The translations under genes were made by a program, and so were the position numbers. 64,000 nucleotides of DNA, taken from Serratia nevei (GTDB taxonomy: Bacteria; Pseudomonadota; Gammaproteobacteria; Enterobacterales; Enterobacteriaceae). The notes under the pieces were generated by a model. It was not told where the DNA came from. It searched no databases and was given only the letters and a program-made list of their open reading frames with translations. This document shows positions 10,265 through 18,620 of this stretch, piece after piece; positions within the stretch are counted from its first letter, which is position 1; the number at the start of each line of letters is the position of its first letter. Location of the stretch: assembly GCF_024160145.1 (NCBI RefSeq), contig NZ_JAMYWQ010000008.1, forward strand, positions 1 through 64,000. Reading direction: 5' to 3'.

Positions 10265-13102
10265 GTGTTCCCCGCGCCAGCGGGGATAAACCGGTACCCC
10301 TCCCAGCTTTCACGAGATCCGTTCGCGTGTTCCCCGCGCCAGCGGGGATAAACCGTCTGCGCCCTGCGGTATGGCGGGGATGACGTGCGTGTTCCCCGCG
10401 CCAGCGGGGATAAACCGGATATTGGTGGCGCATTGAGGGCGCCGGTACGCGTGTTCCCCGCGCCAGCGGGGATAAACCGGGCACCAGCCGGATTGAAAAG
10501 GCGTATGAGGAGTGTTCCCCGCGCCAGCGGGGATAAACCGGAGCCTTCCCCATGAATTCCTTGAAACAGATGCGTGTTCCCCGCGCCAGCGGGGATAAAC
10601 CGGCAGAGAAAACCGACGCTATCGGCTTTAACGCGTGTTCCCCGCGCCAGCGGGGATAAACCGCCATTACCGGGAACGACAACATTTCATTTAACCGTGT
10701 TCCCCGCGCCAGCGGGGATAAACCGAACAGCACCAGGAGCATCGCGGCGGGCACACTGTGTTCCCCGCGCCAGCGGGGATAAACCGAATTGCCGATGAGT
10801 CGCTTTTGCTGGAGCTTTCGTGTTCCCCGCGCCAGCGGGGATAAACCGTAATGTTATGACATATCTATTCACCATCGTTGCGTGTTCCCCGCGCCAGCGG
10901 GGATAAACCTAACACAGACGAACCCGTAGATGTTAGTTCACTGTGTTCCCCGCGCCAGCGGGGATAAACCGATGACCATTGGCTTTTTATCCGGCGTTAC
11001 AGAGTGTTCCCCGCGCCAGCGGGGATAAACCGATAACGTCAGCAATACCCGAGAACGAATAGCTGTGTTCCCCGCGCCAGCGGGGATAAACCGCAACGCT
11101 TCGCCTTTCTCAGTCAGATGGAAGAAGTGTTCCCCGCGCCAGCGGGGATAAACCGTCGGTAACGGTGCGCGCAACGTCATCAGGGATGTGTTCCCCGCGC
11201 CAGCGGGGATAAACCGGTAATCATCATGGCTGGAAATGCTTATTTAACGTGTTCCCCGCGCCAGCGGGGATAAACCGGCCGTAGCGTATGGCATCCCAGC
11301 AGTGGTTATGTGTTCCCCGCGCCAGCGGGGATAAACCAGTGGAGACGGATGCAGAGCTGCGCCAGCGCCAGTGTTCCCCGCGCCAGCGGGGATAAACCGG
11401 CGGTATCACGATTGTTGCATGCCGAACCGGTGTGTTCCCCGCGCCAGCGGGGATAAACCGTGGTAGCGGCTGCGTGGAAAAGTGAAGGGCTGGTGTTCCC
11501 CGCGCCAGCGGGGATAAACCGGTGACCTACAAAATCGAGGTGAGCACAGACGGCGTGTTCCCCGCGCCAGCGGGGATAAACCGCAATTACAGGCCATGTT
11601 ATTTCCCCTCCCGCAGTGTTCCCCGCGCCAGCGGGGATAAACCGGATGAGACGGCGCTTGAGAACAGGTTAACGTCGTGTTCCCCGCGCCAGCGGGGATA
11701 AACCGCGGCGGCACAGGCCTGCCCTTCATCAGGTGCTGTGTTCCCCGCGCCAGCGGGGATAAACCGCTTCCACCAGCGCCATAATCTGCTCATCATGCGT
11801 GTTCCCCGCGCCAGCGGGGATAAACCGTGGTCATGGCCGCGATGATGGACCGGTTCGGGGTGTTCCCCGCGCCAGCGGGGATAAACCGTGAACTCGCTGA
11901 ACTTGCCACCGAGCGCTCTTGTGTTCCCCGCGCCAGCGGGGATAAACCGGAGACGTCATAACCATGCTAGTTCCCAAGTGGGTGTTCCCCGCGCCAGCGG
12001 GGATAAACCGATTGCACACGTAATCCAGATTTGGCTTACCTTGTGTTCCCCGCGCCAGCGGGGATAAACCGGCGCAGCCACACCGGCGGAGACTTCGGCC
12101 AGTGTGTTCCCCGCGCCAGCGGGGATAAACCGCATCAAAATGGCATCGTCATAGCTTGAGGGCTGTGTTCCCCGCGCCAGCGGGGATAAACCGTCGCTGC
12201 GCAGCGTGCGGATCGTGTGACGTTGCGTGTTCCCCGCGCCAGCGGGGATAAACCGCAGGAGCGGCTCAACAAACTGCAGGATGCCTCGTGTTCCCCGCGC
12301 CAGCGGGGATAAACCGCCGACGCTCGACAAAATCGAGGCATTGGCGGGGTGTTCCCCGCGCCAGCGGGGATAAACCGTTCACCGAGCTGTTCGAGGACAA
12401 CATGATCGAGTGTTCCCCGCGCCAGCGGGGATAAACCGGCCGTGGCCATGACGCCGGCGCAGCGCCAGATGTGTTCCCCGCGCCAGCGGGGATAAACCGT
12501 TGGGCAGTCTGCGACCTTACAGCGGTATGACGTGTTCCCCGCGCCAGCGGGGATAAACCGGCGACATGGCGCTATGAGAATGGGCGCCTGCAGTGTTCCC
12601 CGCGCCAGCGGGGATAAACCGTATGGGCCGAACTTCAATCGTTGGTCGAACAGGTGTTCCCCGCGCCAGCGGGGATAAACCGGAGAGTATATGAGCGCAA
12701 TTGTATGGGATGGGGTGTTCCCCGCGCCAGCGGGGATAAACCGCTTTAAATGCTCGGCGACGCTGTGAGCGCAATGTGTTCCCCGCGCCAGCGGGGATAA
12801 ACCGATACCGGCCAGATCGCTCAGCACCGTCCAGGCGTGTTCCCCGCGTCAGCGGGGATAAACCGGAGAATCCAAACACGCGCGGAACCTTAACCGTGTG
12901 TTCCCCGCGCCAGCGGGGATAAACCGGTCAATACCGTCTGCAGTGAGCCGGGCGGCGAGTGTTCCCCGCGCTAGCGGGGATAAACCGGCCCGTAACGTTT
13001 ATGCTGATCATGTGGCGTCGTGTTCCCCGCGTTAGCGGGGAAACCTGTGGTAATGCGCTTATATCTGCAGCCAGTAGTCACCATGAGAATGGAGATAAAT
13101 TG
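10265..13102 (+). CRISPR. CRISPR array 2 (type I-E), 46 repeats plus a decayed end
   Basis: 29-nt repeats with stem-loop CCCCGC-GCCA-GCGGGG run from 10265 to 13020 with 32- or 33-nt spacers (45 intervals). Decay is confined to the right: loop GTCA at 12837, loop GCTA at 12959, a truncated repeat at 13020, and a degenerate one at 13074-13102. The repeats before the spacers at 10911 and 11339 have a changed last base (CCT, CCA). The leader is on the left, next to cas2, so newest spacers are on the left. One spacer (11156-11187) is identical to one in array 3, and another (11584-11615) differs by two bases from an array 3 spacer. Confidence 0.98.
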
Positions 13103-13160
13103 ACTTCAGCAATCATTCAAACCTTTTTGTATCGTTTGGATATTACCAACGCCGCCGCGT

Positions 13161-13796
13161 TCAGCCTTGCGCGGCGGCGACTGACATCGTGCCAACCAGA
13201 GCGGCGATCTGCGCGATCTCCTGTGGCGACAGCGCGTTTTCTCCCAGCCTTCGCAACAGCGCCTCGCGTGCGACGGCGAAGGACAACGCCTGGCCGAGAA
13301 CGGCGTGCGCGCGCAGGATATTCTCTTTCAGGTCAGGTTGGTCGCTGCGGATTGCCGTGATCAGCTCGCTCACGGCATGATGCAGCGGTGAGAATAAACG
13401 GGTATGCAGAGCATCGAAATCGGCACTGGGCTGGAGCTGTTCTCGCGCCAACAACAGGCTGCTTGCCGCAGATGTTTCCGAGCCCAGCAAGGCGGTGACG
13501 AAATCTTGCATCAATGTCCGTAACGCTTCCGCCGGCGTTTGCCCGGCGAGCAGGCGGCGCGGCAAGGCCAAATGGGCGACAATGCTACCGGCGACATGTT
13601 CCAGTACCGCCAGATAGACGCCCTCCTTGCCGCCAAAATGATAGGGAATAGCGGACTGATTCACCCCCGCCGCTTCGGCCAGTTGGCGGGTGCGCACGCC
13701 TTCGAGCCCCTGTTTGCTGAACAGGCTCAAGCCTGCCCGGATAAGACGTTCCTGGGTTTCGCGGGTACGCTCATTGAGCCTGTCCTGATTCTGCAT
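13161..13796 (-). CDS. TetR/AcrR-family regulator (CecR-like)
   Basis: 211 residues. The N-terminal helix-turn-helix (about 15-60: ERLIRAGLSLFSKQGLEGVRTRQLAE, then GVNQSAIPYHFGGKEGVYLAV) is typical of TetR proteins. The C-terminal domain resembles the CecR/YbiH ligand-binding group (DUF1956), judged by LLAREQ and the overall layout. It is the last gene of a two-gene leftward unit with an M24-like enzyme starting 27 bp upstream. It probably controls that unit, because a 24-bp palindrome lies at the upstream promoter (15121-15144). Ligand unknown. Confidence 0.88.
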   Translation of the reverse strand: MQNQDRLNERTRETQERLIRAGLSLFSKQGLEGVRTRQLAEAAGVNQSAIPYHFGGKEGVYLAVLEHVAGSIVAHLALPRRLLAGQTPAEALRTLMQDFVTALLGSETSAASSLLLAREQLQPSADFDALHTRLFSPLHHAVSELITAIRSDQPDLKENILRAHAVLGQALSFAVAREALLRRLGENALSPQEIAQIAALVGTMSVAAAQG

Positions 13797-13823
13797 TGAA
13801 ACACTGTCTCCTGATTATCGATG

Positions 13824-15080
13824 TTAACCGCCTGCGAACATCAGCCGGGTTGAGTTCTCATTCAGTGCCACGCCGCCTGTTTCACCGACCAGTACCGTAC
13901 CGCCGAGGTTGGCCATATGCCTGCCGAAAGCACAGTTGGGTTCAAAAGCGAAGCACATGCCCGCTTGCAGCGGCAGTTCACGCCCCACGGTAGGCAAACG
14001 CCTGAGCTGCGCATAGCGGGCGGCTTCGGGGAGAGACTCGATGCCGGGCGCGGTGCCGAAACCGACCGGGCCATAGGGATTAAGGCTATGGATCAGCGGA
14101 TGCACGTGCCAGCCGCCGGCGGCCAGCAACGGTTGCTCCATGGCGTCGACCACATCGCCGAAGGTGTTACCCGTTCGTAGCGCGCCCAATCCCGCCTCAT
14201 AACTCGCTCTGGCGATCGCCGCAGCGCGCAGAATATCGGGGTGTACCTCGCCGATGGCGACGGCGGCCTGATGCTGGGTTTCCATCATACCGTACAGCGC
14301 GAAGATCTCCGACAGCACCAAATCGCCTTCTTGCAGAACCCTTGGCGCCTGGGCGCGGTATTGCCAGGCAGGTGGCCCCCAGCCGATGTACTCGGGGCCG
14401 GATCCCAACAACAGCTCTGCAGTATAACCGCCCATTGAGAAGCAGGTTGCCGTCACTGCTGCCACCAGATCGGCTTCGGAAACGCCGGGTCTGGCGGTGG
14501 CACGCAATGTTTCGCTCATGGCTTCGCCGATGTGTGCGGCATAGCGTACCAGCCGCAATTCCTCCTCGCTTTTTACCGAGGCGCGCCGGAAGAATTCGCG
14601 GTAGACCGGTATCCAATTGGCCGTTGGGAGCGCCTCCGTCAACCCCTGCAGCGTGCGAGCGGGCATGGCGCCGTCGAAGTAGAAGGGAGGGTAGGGTTCC
14701 AGCCCGATGATGCCGATGCGGCTTCCCGCTAAACGGCGCTCGGCCAGCCAGGCGCCGACATCGCGGCCGGTTTTACCGACGAACAGCTGTTGCGCGCCGA
14801 TCCACTGCAGATCGCCGCGCAACGAGGCCTGCAGGTGGTCGGCTACCATCATCGAAGCGAAGGTGTAGATGCGCGGCGATTCATCGCCGACGAAAACGAC
14901 GATCGAACCGGGACGATCGTTGGTGAAGTAGCAATCTGGTGCGAAACCGGCGGGGGCGGCGGCTTCCCGGTCGCCGTATACGATCAGCGCCGCAAGGTCT
15001 TCCGTCTGCATAATGTCCCGCGCCAGCTGCCAGCGGCGGTCGCGCTCGGCCAGAGATAACGGTTCAGGGCGTGTCAGCAT
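13824..15080 (-). CDS. M24 (creatinase/prolidase-fold) peptidase-like protein
   Basis: ATG 15080 is preferred over an in-frame ATG at 15098 because GAGGAG lies just ahead of it, giving 418 residues. An N-terminal creatinase-type domain (about 1-165) is followed by an M24 pita-bread domain (about 170-415). The usual five-residue metal site (D, D, H, E, E) seems altered: the first two Asp positions read LSEIF (E258) and METQH (E267), while His (HPLIH, 327-331), E380 (FEPNC) and E400 (VGETGG) are present. Creatinase itself has lost the Asp ligands, so this may be a metal-independent hydrolase rather than a prolidase. Substrate unknown. It is probably co-transcribed with the TetR gene downstream. 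Confidence 0.85.
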   Translation of the reverse strand: MLTRPEPLSLAERDRRWQLARDIMQTEDLAALIVYGDREAAAPAGFAPDCYFTNDRPGSIVVFVGDESPRIYTFASMMVADHLQASLRGDLQWIGAQQLFVGKTGRDVGAWLAERRLAGSRIGIIGLEPYPPFYFDGAMPARTLQGLTEALPTANWIPVYREFFRRASVKSEEELRLVRYAAHIGEAMSETLRATARPGVSEADLVAAVTATCFSMGGYTAELLLGSGPEYIGWGPPAWQYRAQAPRVLQEGDLVLSEIFALYGMMETQHQAAVAIGEVHPDILRAAAIARASYEAGLGALRTGNTFGDVVDAMEQPLLAAGGWHVHPLIHSLNPYGPVGFGTAPGIESLPEAARYAQLRRLPTVGRELPLQAGMCFAFEPNCAFGRHMANLGGTVLVGETGGVALNENSTRLMFAGG

Positions 15081-15120
15081 GTCGTTACTCCTCATCATAT
15101 TATGGAATGTCGCCTAAAAA

Positions 15121-15162
15121 ATTAATTCATTCAAATGAATTAATCAAGGGTTCACAGTGAAC
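15121..15162. promoter_or_regulatory. Two palindromes upstream of the M24/tetR unit, likely operator
   Basis: 15121-15144 is a 24-bp palindrome with perfect 11-bp arms (ATTAATTCATT and AATGAATTAAT) around a 2-bp centre. 15150-15162 is a second one (GTTCAC-a-GTGAAC). Both lie 41-82 bp ahead of the M24 start, in AT-rich DNA where a leftward promoter should be. Size and symmetry fit a TetR-family operator. Confidence 0.65.
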
Positions 15163-15245
15163 AAAACAGAAAACAGTGCGTAATGCGGGGGATTGAAGGC
15201 GGCCAGGTGAGCCATGCTGCAGAGAAAACAGGAGAAACGTGCGGC

Positions 15246-15284
15246 GTAAACCGATACCGGCGGCAGAGCACCGCCGGCGTTTAC
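15246..15284 (-). terminator. Strong hairpin after ubiV
   Basis: CCGGCGG at 15257-15263 pairs with CCGCCGG at 15271-15277. Outer arms GTAAAC (15246-15251) and GTTTAC (15279-15284) extend the stem. It begins 4 bp beyond the ubiV stop on the minus strand. No clear U-tract follows, so it may be a 3'-end-stabilising hairpin rather than an intrinsic terminator. Confidence 0.45.
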
Positions 15285-15288
15285 CTCG

Positions 15289-16167
15289 CTAAGACACCAA
15301 CTCCAACCCCGCCACGCGGCGCCAGTAGCCGTTGCAGTCGGCGTGGTCGGTCAAGGCCAGCGGCTGCTCGCCGCGTTCGTTGGCGCGGAAGGCGTCGATT
15401 TGTGCCAGCGTCTCGGCGCCCTGCGGCGACAGACGCACGATGTCCACCAGCCCCTGCATGCTTGGCAGCTCGTTGCCGAGGTTATAGCAGTAGCCGCTCA
15501 TGGTCTGGATGCCGTTGAGCACGAACACCTGCTGCTGTTCCTGCGAGCGCATCATGCGGCCCTGCGGATACTTGATGCAGCAGGTTTCGCACTCGTCCTT
15601 GCCGCGGTTCTCCGAACGCGCGGTGAAGCAGCGCGCCGAATAGGCCAGCGGCAGGTGGCCGTAGCTCAGCACCTCCACCTCGAAGTCGTGGCGGAAGCCC
15701 AGCTCGTCGCACTGCGCCAGCAGGTTGGCCAGCCAGTCGCGCGAAAGCTCGACCGGCATGCACCAGCGCATCATGCCCTGGCGGCGCAGCAGGCGCAGGG
15801 TATAGGCGTTGTAGCAGTTCAGCGCATGGCCGGCGACGAACGGCAGGCCGCGCTCCGCCGCCATGTTCACCGCGCCCAGATCGTTGGCTTCAAACAGGAA
15901 TTCGCCGTTCTCCACATAGCGTTTCAGCTCATTCAGCTCGGACGGCGCCTGCAGCAGCGCCAGCGTGGAGATCACCACCTGCTTGCCGCTGCGGGCGATT
16001 TCGCGCGCCAGCGCCAGCCAATCGCCGACCTTCATCTCGCGCCGCTTGGTGCAGACGCTCTCACCGAGATAAATGATGTCGGCGCTGCTCTCCGCCGCCT
16101 GCTGATAGAACGCCGCGATGTCGTTTTTCGGCCAGTAGTAGAGTACCGGCCCCAGTGCGTATTTCAT
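15289..16167 (-). CDS. ubiV: O2-independent ubiquinone biosynthesis protein UbiV
   Basis: Partner of UbiU in the hydroxylations that make ubiquinone without oxygen. Belongs to the U32 peptidase-like family and carries a 4Fe-4S cluster. ATG 16167 gives 292 residues, and the longer upstream frame is out of register with the family. The cluster cysteines are at the E. coli positions: C39 (ESVCTKRR), C180 (SARC), C193 and C197 (DECETCC). ubiU stops 11 bp upstream. The order matches E. coli yhbUV. Confidence 0.96.
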   Translation of the reverse strand: MKYALGPVLYYWPKNDIAAFYQQAAESSADIIYLGESVCTKRREMKVGDWLALAREIARSGKQVVISTLALLQAPSELNELKRYVENGEFLFEANDLGAVNMAAERGLPFVAGHALNCYNAYTLRLLRRQGMMRWCMPVELSRDWLANLLAQCDELGFRHDFEVEVLSYGHLPLAYSARCFTARSENRGKDECETCCIKYPQGRMMRSQEQQQVFVLNGIQTMSGYCYNLGNELPSMQGLVDIVRLSPQGAETLAQIDAFRANERGEQPLALTDHADCNGYWRRVAGLELVS

Positions 16168-16178
16168 CTTACCTCCGG

Positions 16179-17174
16179 CTACTGCCATTTGCGGTGATAG
16201 GCGCCCAGCGTGGTCTGGGTGCCCTCGGACATCGCGCCCAGCGTCTCCATCCAGGCGGCGTCGGCGCGGTAGGCGGCCGGATCGGCCTGGCAGCGGTCGA
16301 TCGCCTGGCGCCAGACGCGCGCTACCTGGCTGACGTAAGCCGGGCTGCGCTGGCGGCCTTCGATCTTCACCGAGGCAATGTTGGCGGCCAGCAGCTCCGG
16401 CAGCAGCTCCAGCGTATTGAGGCTGGTGGGCTCCTCCAGCGCGTGGTAGCGCACGTCGTCCACCAGATAGCGGCCCTTGCACAGCGTCGGGTAACCGGCG
16501 TTTTCATGATCCTGGTAGCGGTCGATCAGCACGTCGTTCAGGCGCGACTCCATGCCCTGCGGGGTTTGCTGCCAGCGCACGAACCGCGCCGGCGAACAGG
16601 CACCGACGGTGTTCGGCGACTCGCCGGTCAGGTAGGAAGAGAGATAGCAGCGCCCCTCGGCCATGATGCACAGGCTGCCGAAGGCGAACACTTCCAGCGG
16701 CACCGGGCTGGTGCGCGCCAGCTGTTTCACCTGATGCATCGACAGCACGCGCGGCAGCACCACCCGGCCCACCTCGAAGTTGCGCTGGTAGAAACGGATC
16801 GCCTCTTCGTTGGTGGCGGAGGCCTGCACCGAAACGTGGCGCTCCAGCTGCGGGTAGCGCTGGGTGGCGTATTCCAGCATCGCCAGATCCGCCAGAATCA
16901 GCGCGTCGGCGCCCAGTTGGGCCGCCATATCCACCGCGCGCTGCCAGCGGACATAGCCGTCGGGATGGGCGAAGGTGTTGATGGCGATATGCAGCTTGCG
17001 GCCGTGGCGATGCACGTAATCGACCGCTTCCTGCAGCTTTTTCTCGGTGAAGTTGAGGCCGGCGAAGTGGCGCGCGTTGGTATCGTCTTTCAGACCGATG
17101 TAAACGGCGTCGGCGCCGTTATCCACCGCGGCCTTCAGGGCCGGCAGGTTGCCGGCGGGGCAAAGCAGCTCCAT
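16179..17174 (-). CDS. ubiU: O2-independent ubiquinone biosynthesis protein UbiU
   Basis: U32-family Fe-S protein that forms a heterodimer with UbiV and hydroxylates ubiquinone precursors under anaerobiosis. ATG 17174 gives 331 residues, the E. coli length, starting MELLCPAGNLPALKAA. Cluster cysteines at C169, C176, C193 and C232 match the E. coli UbiU ligands. It is the first gene of a two-gene leftward operon, divergent from ubiT. Confidence 0.96.
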   Translation of the reverse strand: MELLCPAGNLPALKAAVDNGADAVYIGLKDDTNARHFAGLNFTEKKLQEAVDYVHRHGRKLHIAINTFAHPDGYVRWQRAVDMAAQLGADALILADLAMLEYATQRYPQLERHVSVQASATNEEAIRFYQRNFEVGRVVLPRVLSMHQVKQLARTSPVPLEVFAFGSLCIMAEGRCYLSSYLTGESPNTVGACSPARFVRWQQTPQGMESRLNDVLIDRYQDHENAGYPTLCKGRYLVDDVRYHALEEPTSLNTLELLPELLAANIASVKIEGRQRSPAYVSQVARVWRQAIDRCQADPAAYRADAAWMETLGAMSEGTQTTLGAYHRKWQ

Positions 17175-17426
17175 AGATTTATCCTGGCTTAGCCGTGCGC
17201 CCGGCCGGGCGCACGCTGTCTTTAAAGGTTGCCGGCGGCGGTGCTTCGCCGGCAAACGCGAATCGGGGAGGCCATTTTAGGCAAAGGGGCGCACACAGGT
17301 TTTGATTTGGGGCAGCTTATGGCGTATTGATAAACATGGCGGTGAAATGCACTATTTGTTGATATAGACCGCTGAAGCCGCGCGCCAGTGTGGCAAAATA
17401 GCGGTAGTCCGTATTGAAAGGAGTGG
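17175..17426. promoter_or_regulatory. Divergent promoter region ubiU / ubiT
   Basis: 252 bp between divergent ubiUV and ubiT-yhbS. E. coli ubiUV is FNR-dependent. Here TTGATAAACATGG (17337-17349) matches one full FNR half-site and part of the other, so it is only a weak candidate. No other gene is seen. Confidence 0.35.
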
Positions 17427-17954
17427 ATGACCGTGTTGGAACAACTACGAGCACGCCTTGTGCGCCAGGGGCCGTCGCTGCTGCGCATCCCGCTGAAATT
17501 CACGCCGTTCGCCCTGCAGCGCCAACTGCTGCAACAGGTGCTGAGCTGGCAGTTTCGCCAGGCGTTGGCGGATGGCGATCTGGAATTTCTCGAATCGCGC
17601 TGGTTGAAGATCGAAGTTCGCGATCTGGCGCTACAATGGTTTATGACGGTAGAAAACGACAAACTGGTGGTCAGCCAGCACGCCGAAGCGGATGTCAGCT
17701 TCAGCGGCGACGCCAACGATCTGATCCTGATCGCGGCGCGCAAGCAAGATCCGGATACGCTGTTCTTTCAGCGTCGGCTGCAGATTGAAGGGGATACCGA
17801 ATTGGGCCTGTATGTGAAAAATTTGATGGACGCCATCGAGCTGGAAAGCATGCCCGCGCCGCTGCGCATGGGGCTGTTGCAGTTGGCTGATTTTGTCGAA
17901 GCAGGGTTGCAGGAGGGCACGGCGTCGGCTTCCCGTGTGGCGGTATCATGCTGA
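17427..17954 (+). CDS. ubiT: Ubiquinone biosynthesis accessory factor UbiT
   Basis: SCP2-domain lipid-binding protein required with UbiU/UbiV for anaerobic ubiquinone synthesis; it probably carries the isoprenoid intermediates. ATG 17427 follows AAGGAG. 175 residues (E. coli YhbT 174), with PLKFTPFALQRQLLQQVL near the N-terminus and the SCP2 core (DVSFSGDANDLILIA ... LQIEGDTELGLYVKNLMD). yhbS starts 7 bp before its stop. Confidence 0.95.
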   Translation: MTVLEQLRARLVRQGPSLLRIPLKFTPFALQRQLLQQVLSWQFRQALADGDLEFLESRWLKIEVRDLALQWFMTVENDKLVVSQHAEADVSFSGDANDLILIAARKQDPDTLFFQRRLQIEGDTELGLYVKNLMDAIELESMPAPLRMGLLQLADFVEAGLQEGTASASRVAVSC

Positions 17955-18451
17955 TCCGCGTAGAGATCCCGGTAGATGCGGCGGGCATCGATGCTTTGCT
18001 GCGCCGCGCCTTTGGCCGCGACGACGAAGCCGATCTGGTGCAGCAGCTGCGCGAAGACGGCCTGCTGACGCTGGGCGTGGTCGCCACTGACGACGAAGGC
18101 GGGGTAGTGGGTTACGCCGCGTTCAGCCCGGTGGACGTGGCCGGCGAAGACCGCCAATGGGTGGCGCTGGCGCCGCTGGCGGTAGACGAAAGCCTGCGCC
18201 GCCAGGGGCTGGCTGAAAAGCTGGTGTACGAAGGCTTGGATTCGCTGAACGAATTCAGCTACGCCGCGGTGGTGGTGCTGGGCGAGCCGGCCTACTACGG
18301 CCGCTTCGGCTTTAAACCGGCCGCCGCCTATGGCCTGCACTGCCGCTGGCCGGACACGGAAAGCGCGTTCCAGGTCTACCCGCTGGCGGAAGACGCCCTG
18401 AATGGCGTCAGCGGCGAAGTGGCTTTTTCGGCGCCGTTTAATCGGTTTTGA
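17948..18451 (+). CDS. yhbS: GNAT N-acetyltransferase YhbS
   Basis: 167 residues with a GNAT fold. The acetyl-CoA loop is APLAVDESLRRQGLAEKLV (Q/R-x-x-G-x-A type), followed by VVLGEPAYYGRFGFKPA, typical of the YhbS group. It overlaps ubiT by 7 bp, so the two are translated together. Natural substrate uncertain. In E. coli the next gene is yhbQ; here CRISPR array 3 intervenes. Confidence 0.92.
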   Translation: MLIRVEIPVDAAGIDALLRRAFGRDDEADLVQQLREDGLLTLGVVATDDEGGVVGYAAFSPVDVAGEDRQWVALAPLAVDESLRRQGLAEKLVYEGLDSLNEFSYAAVVVLGEPAYYGRFGFKPAAAYGLHCRWPDTESAFQVYPLAEDALNGVSGEVAFSAPFNRF

Positions 18452-18620
18452 TTGTTAATTTGTTGATAATTAATATTAATTTGGTGACCTAGGGGGCCGC
18501 CAAAGTGTCTTTTGAAATTTTGTTATAAATCAAGTTGTTGCGTTTTATCGGAACGAGAAAGTATTTGGTGAAATTTGAGGTCTTTAAAAATACATTCTAA
18601 TTCAATCATATACTCTAAGA
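18452..18620 (+). promoter_or_regulatory. Leader of CRISPR array 3
   Basis: AT-rich, about 169 bp after yhbS. TTGGTGAAATTTGAG begins at 18565, 56 bp before the first repeat, the same distance as the matching motif ahead of array 2. A perfect IHF consensus (AATCAAGTTGTTG, 18528-18540) lies about 80 bp upstream of the repeat. TAAGA abuts repeat 1, as TTAGA does in array 2. It therefore looks like a working leader recognised by the same Cas1-Cas2. Confidence 0.7.

Noticed and set aside
10260-12879. Long repetitive frames across array 2 (YPRWRGEH / RFIPAGAGNT)
   Set aside because: CRISPR repeat read-through; no start signals or family similarity.
12959-13360. Possible small gene at the right end of array 2
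   Set aside because: It begins inside a CRISPR repeat and runs into antisense of the tetR gene.
16179-16482. Long N-terminal extension of ubiV (start at 16482)
   Set aside because: It overlaps ubiU in another frame and reads as Gly/Arg/Ala-rich noise; ATG 16167 gives the family length and correct cysteine numbering.
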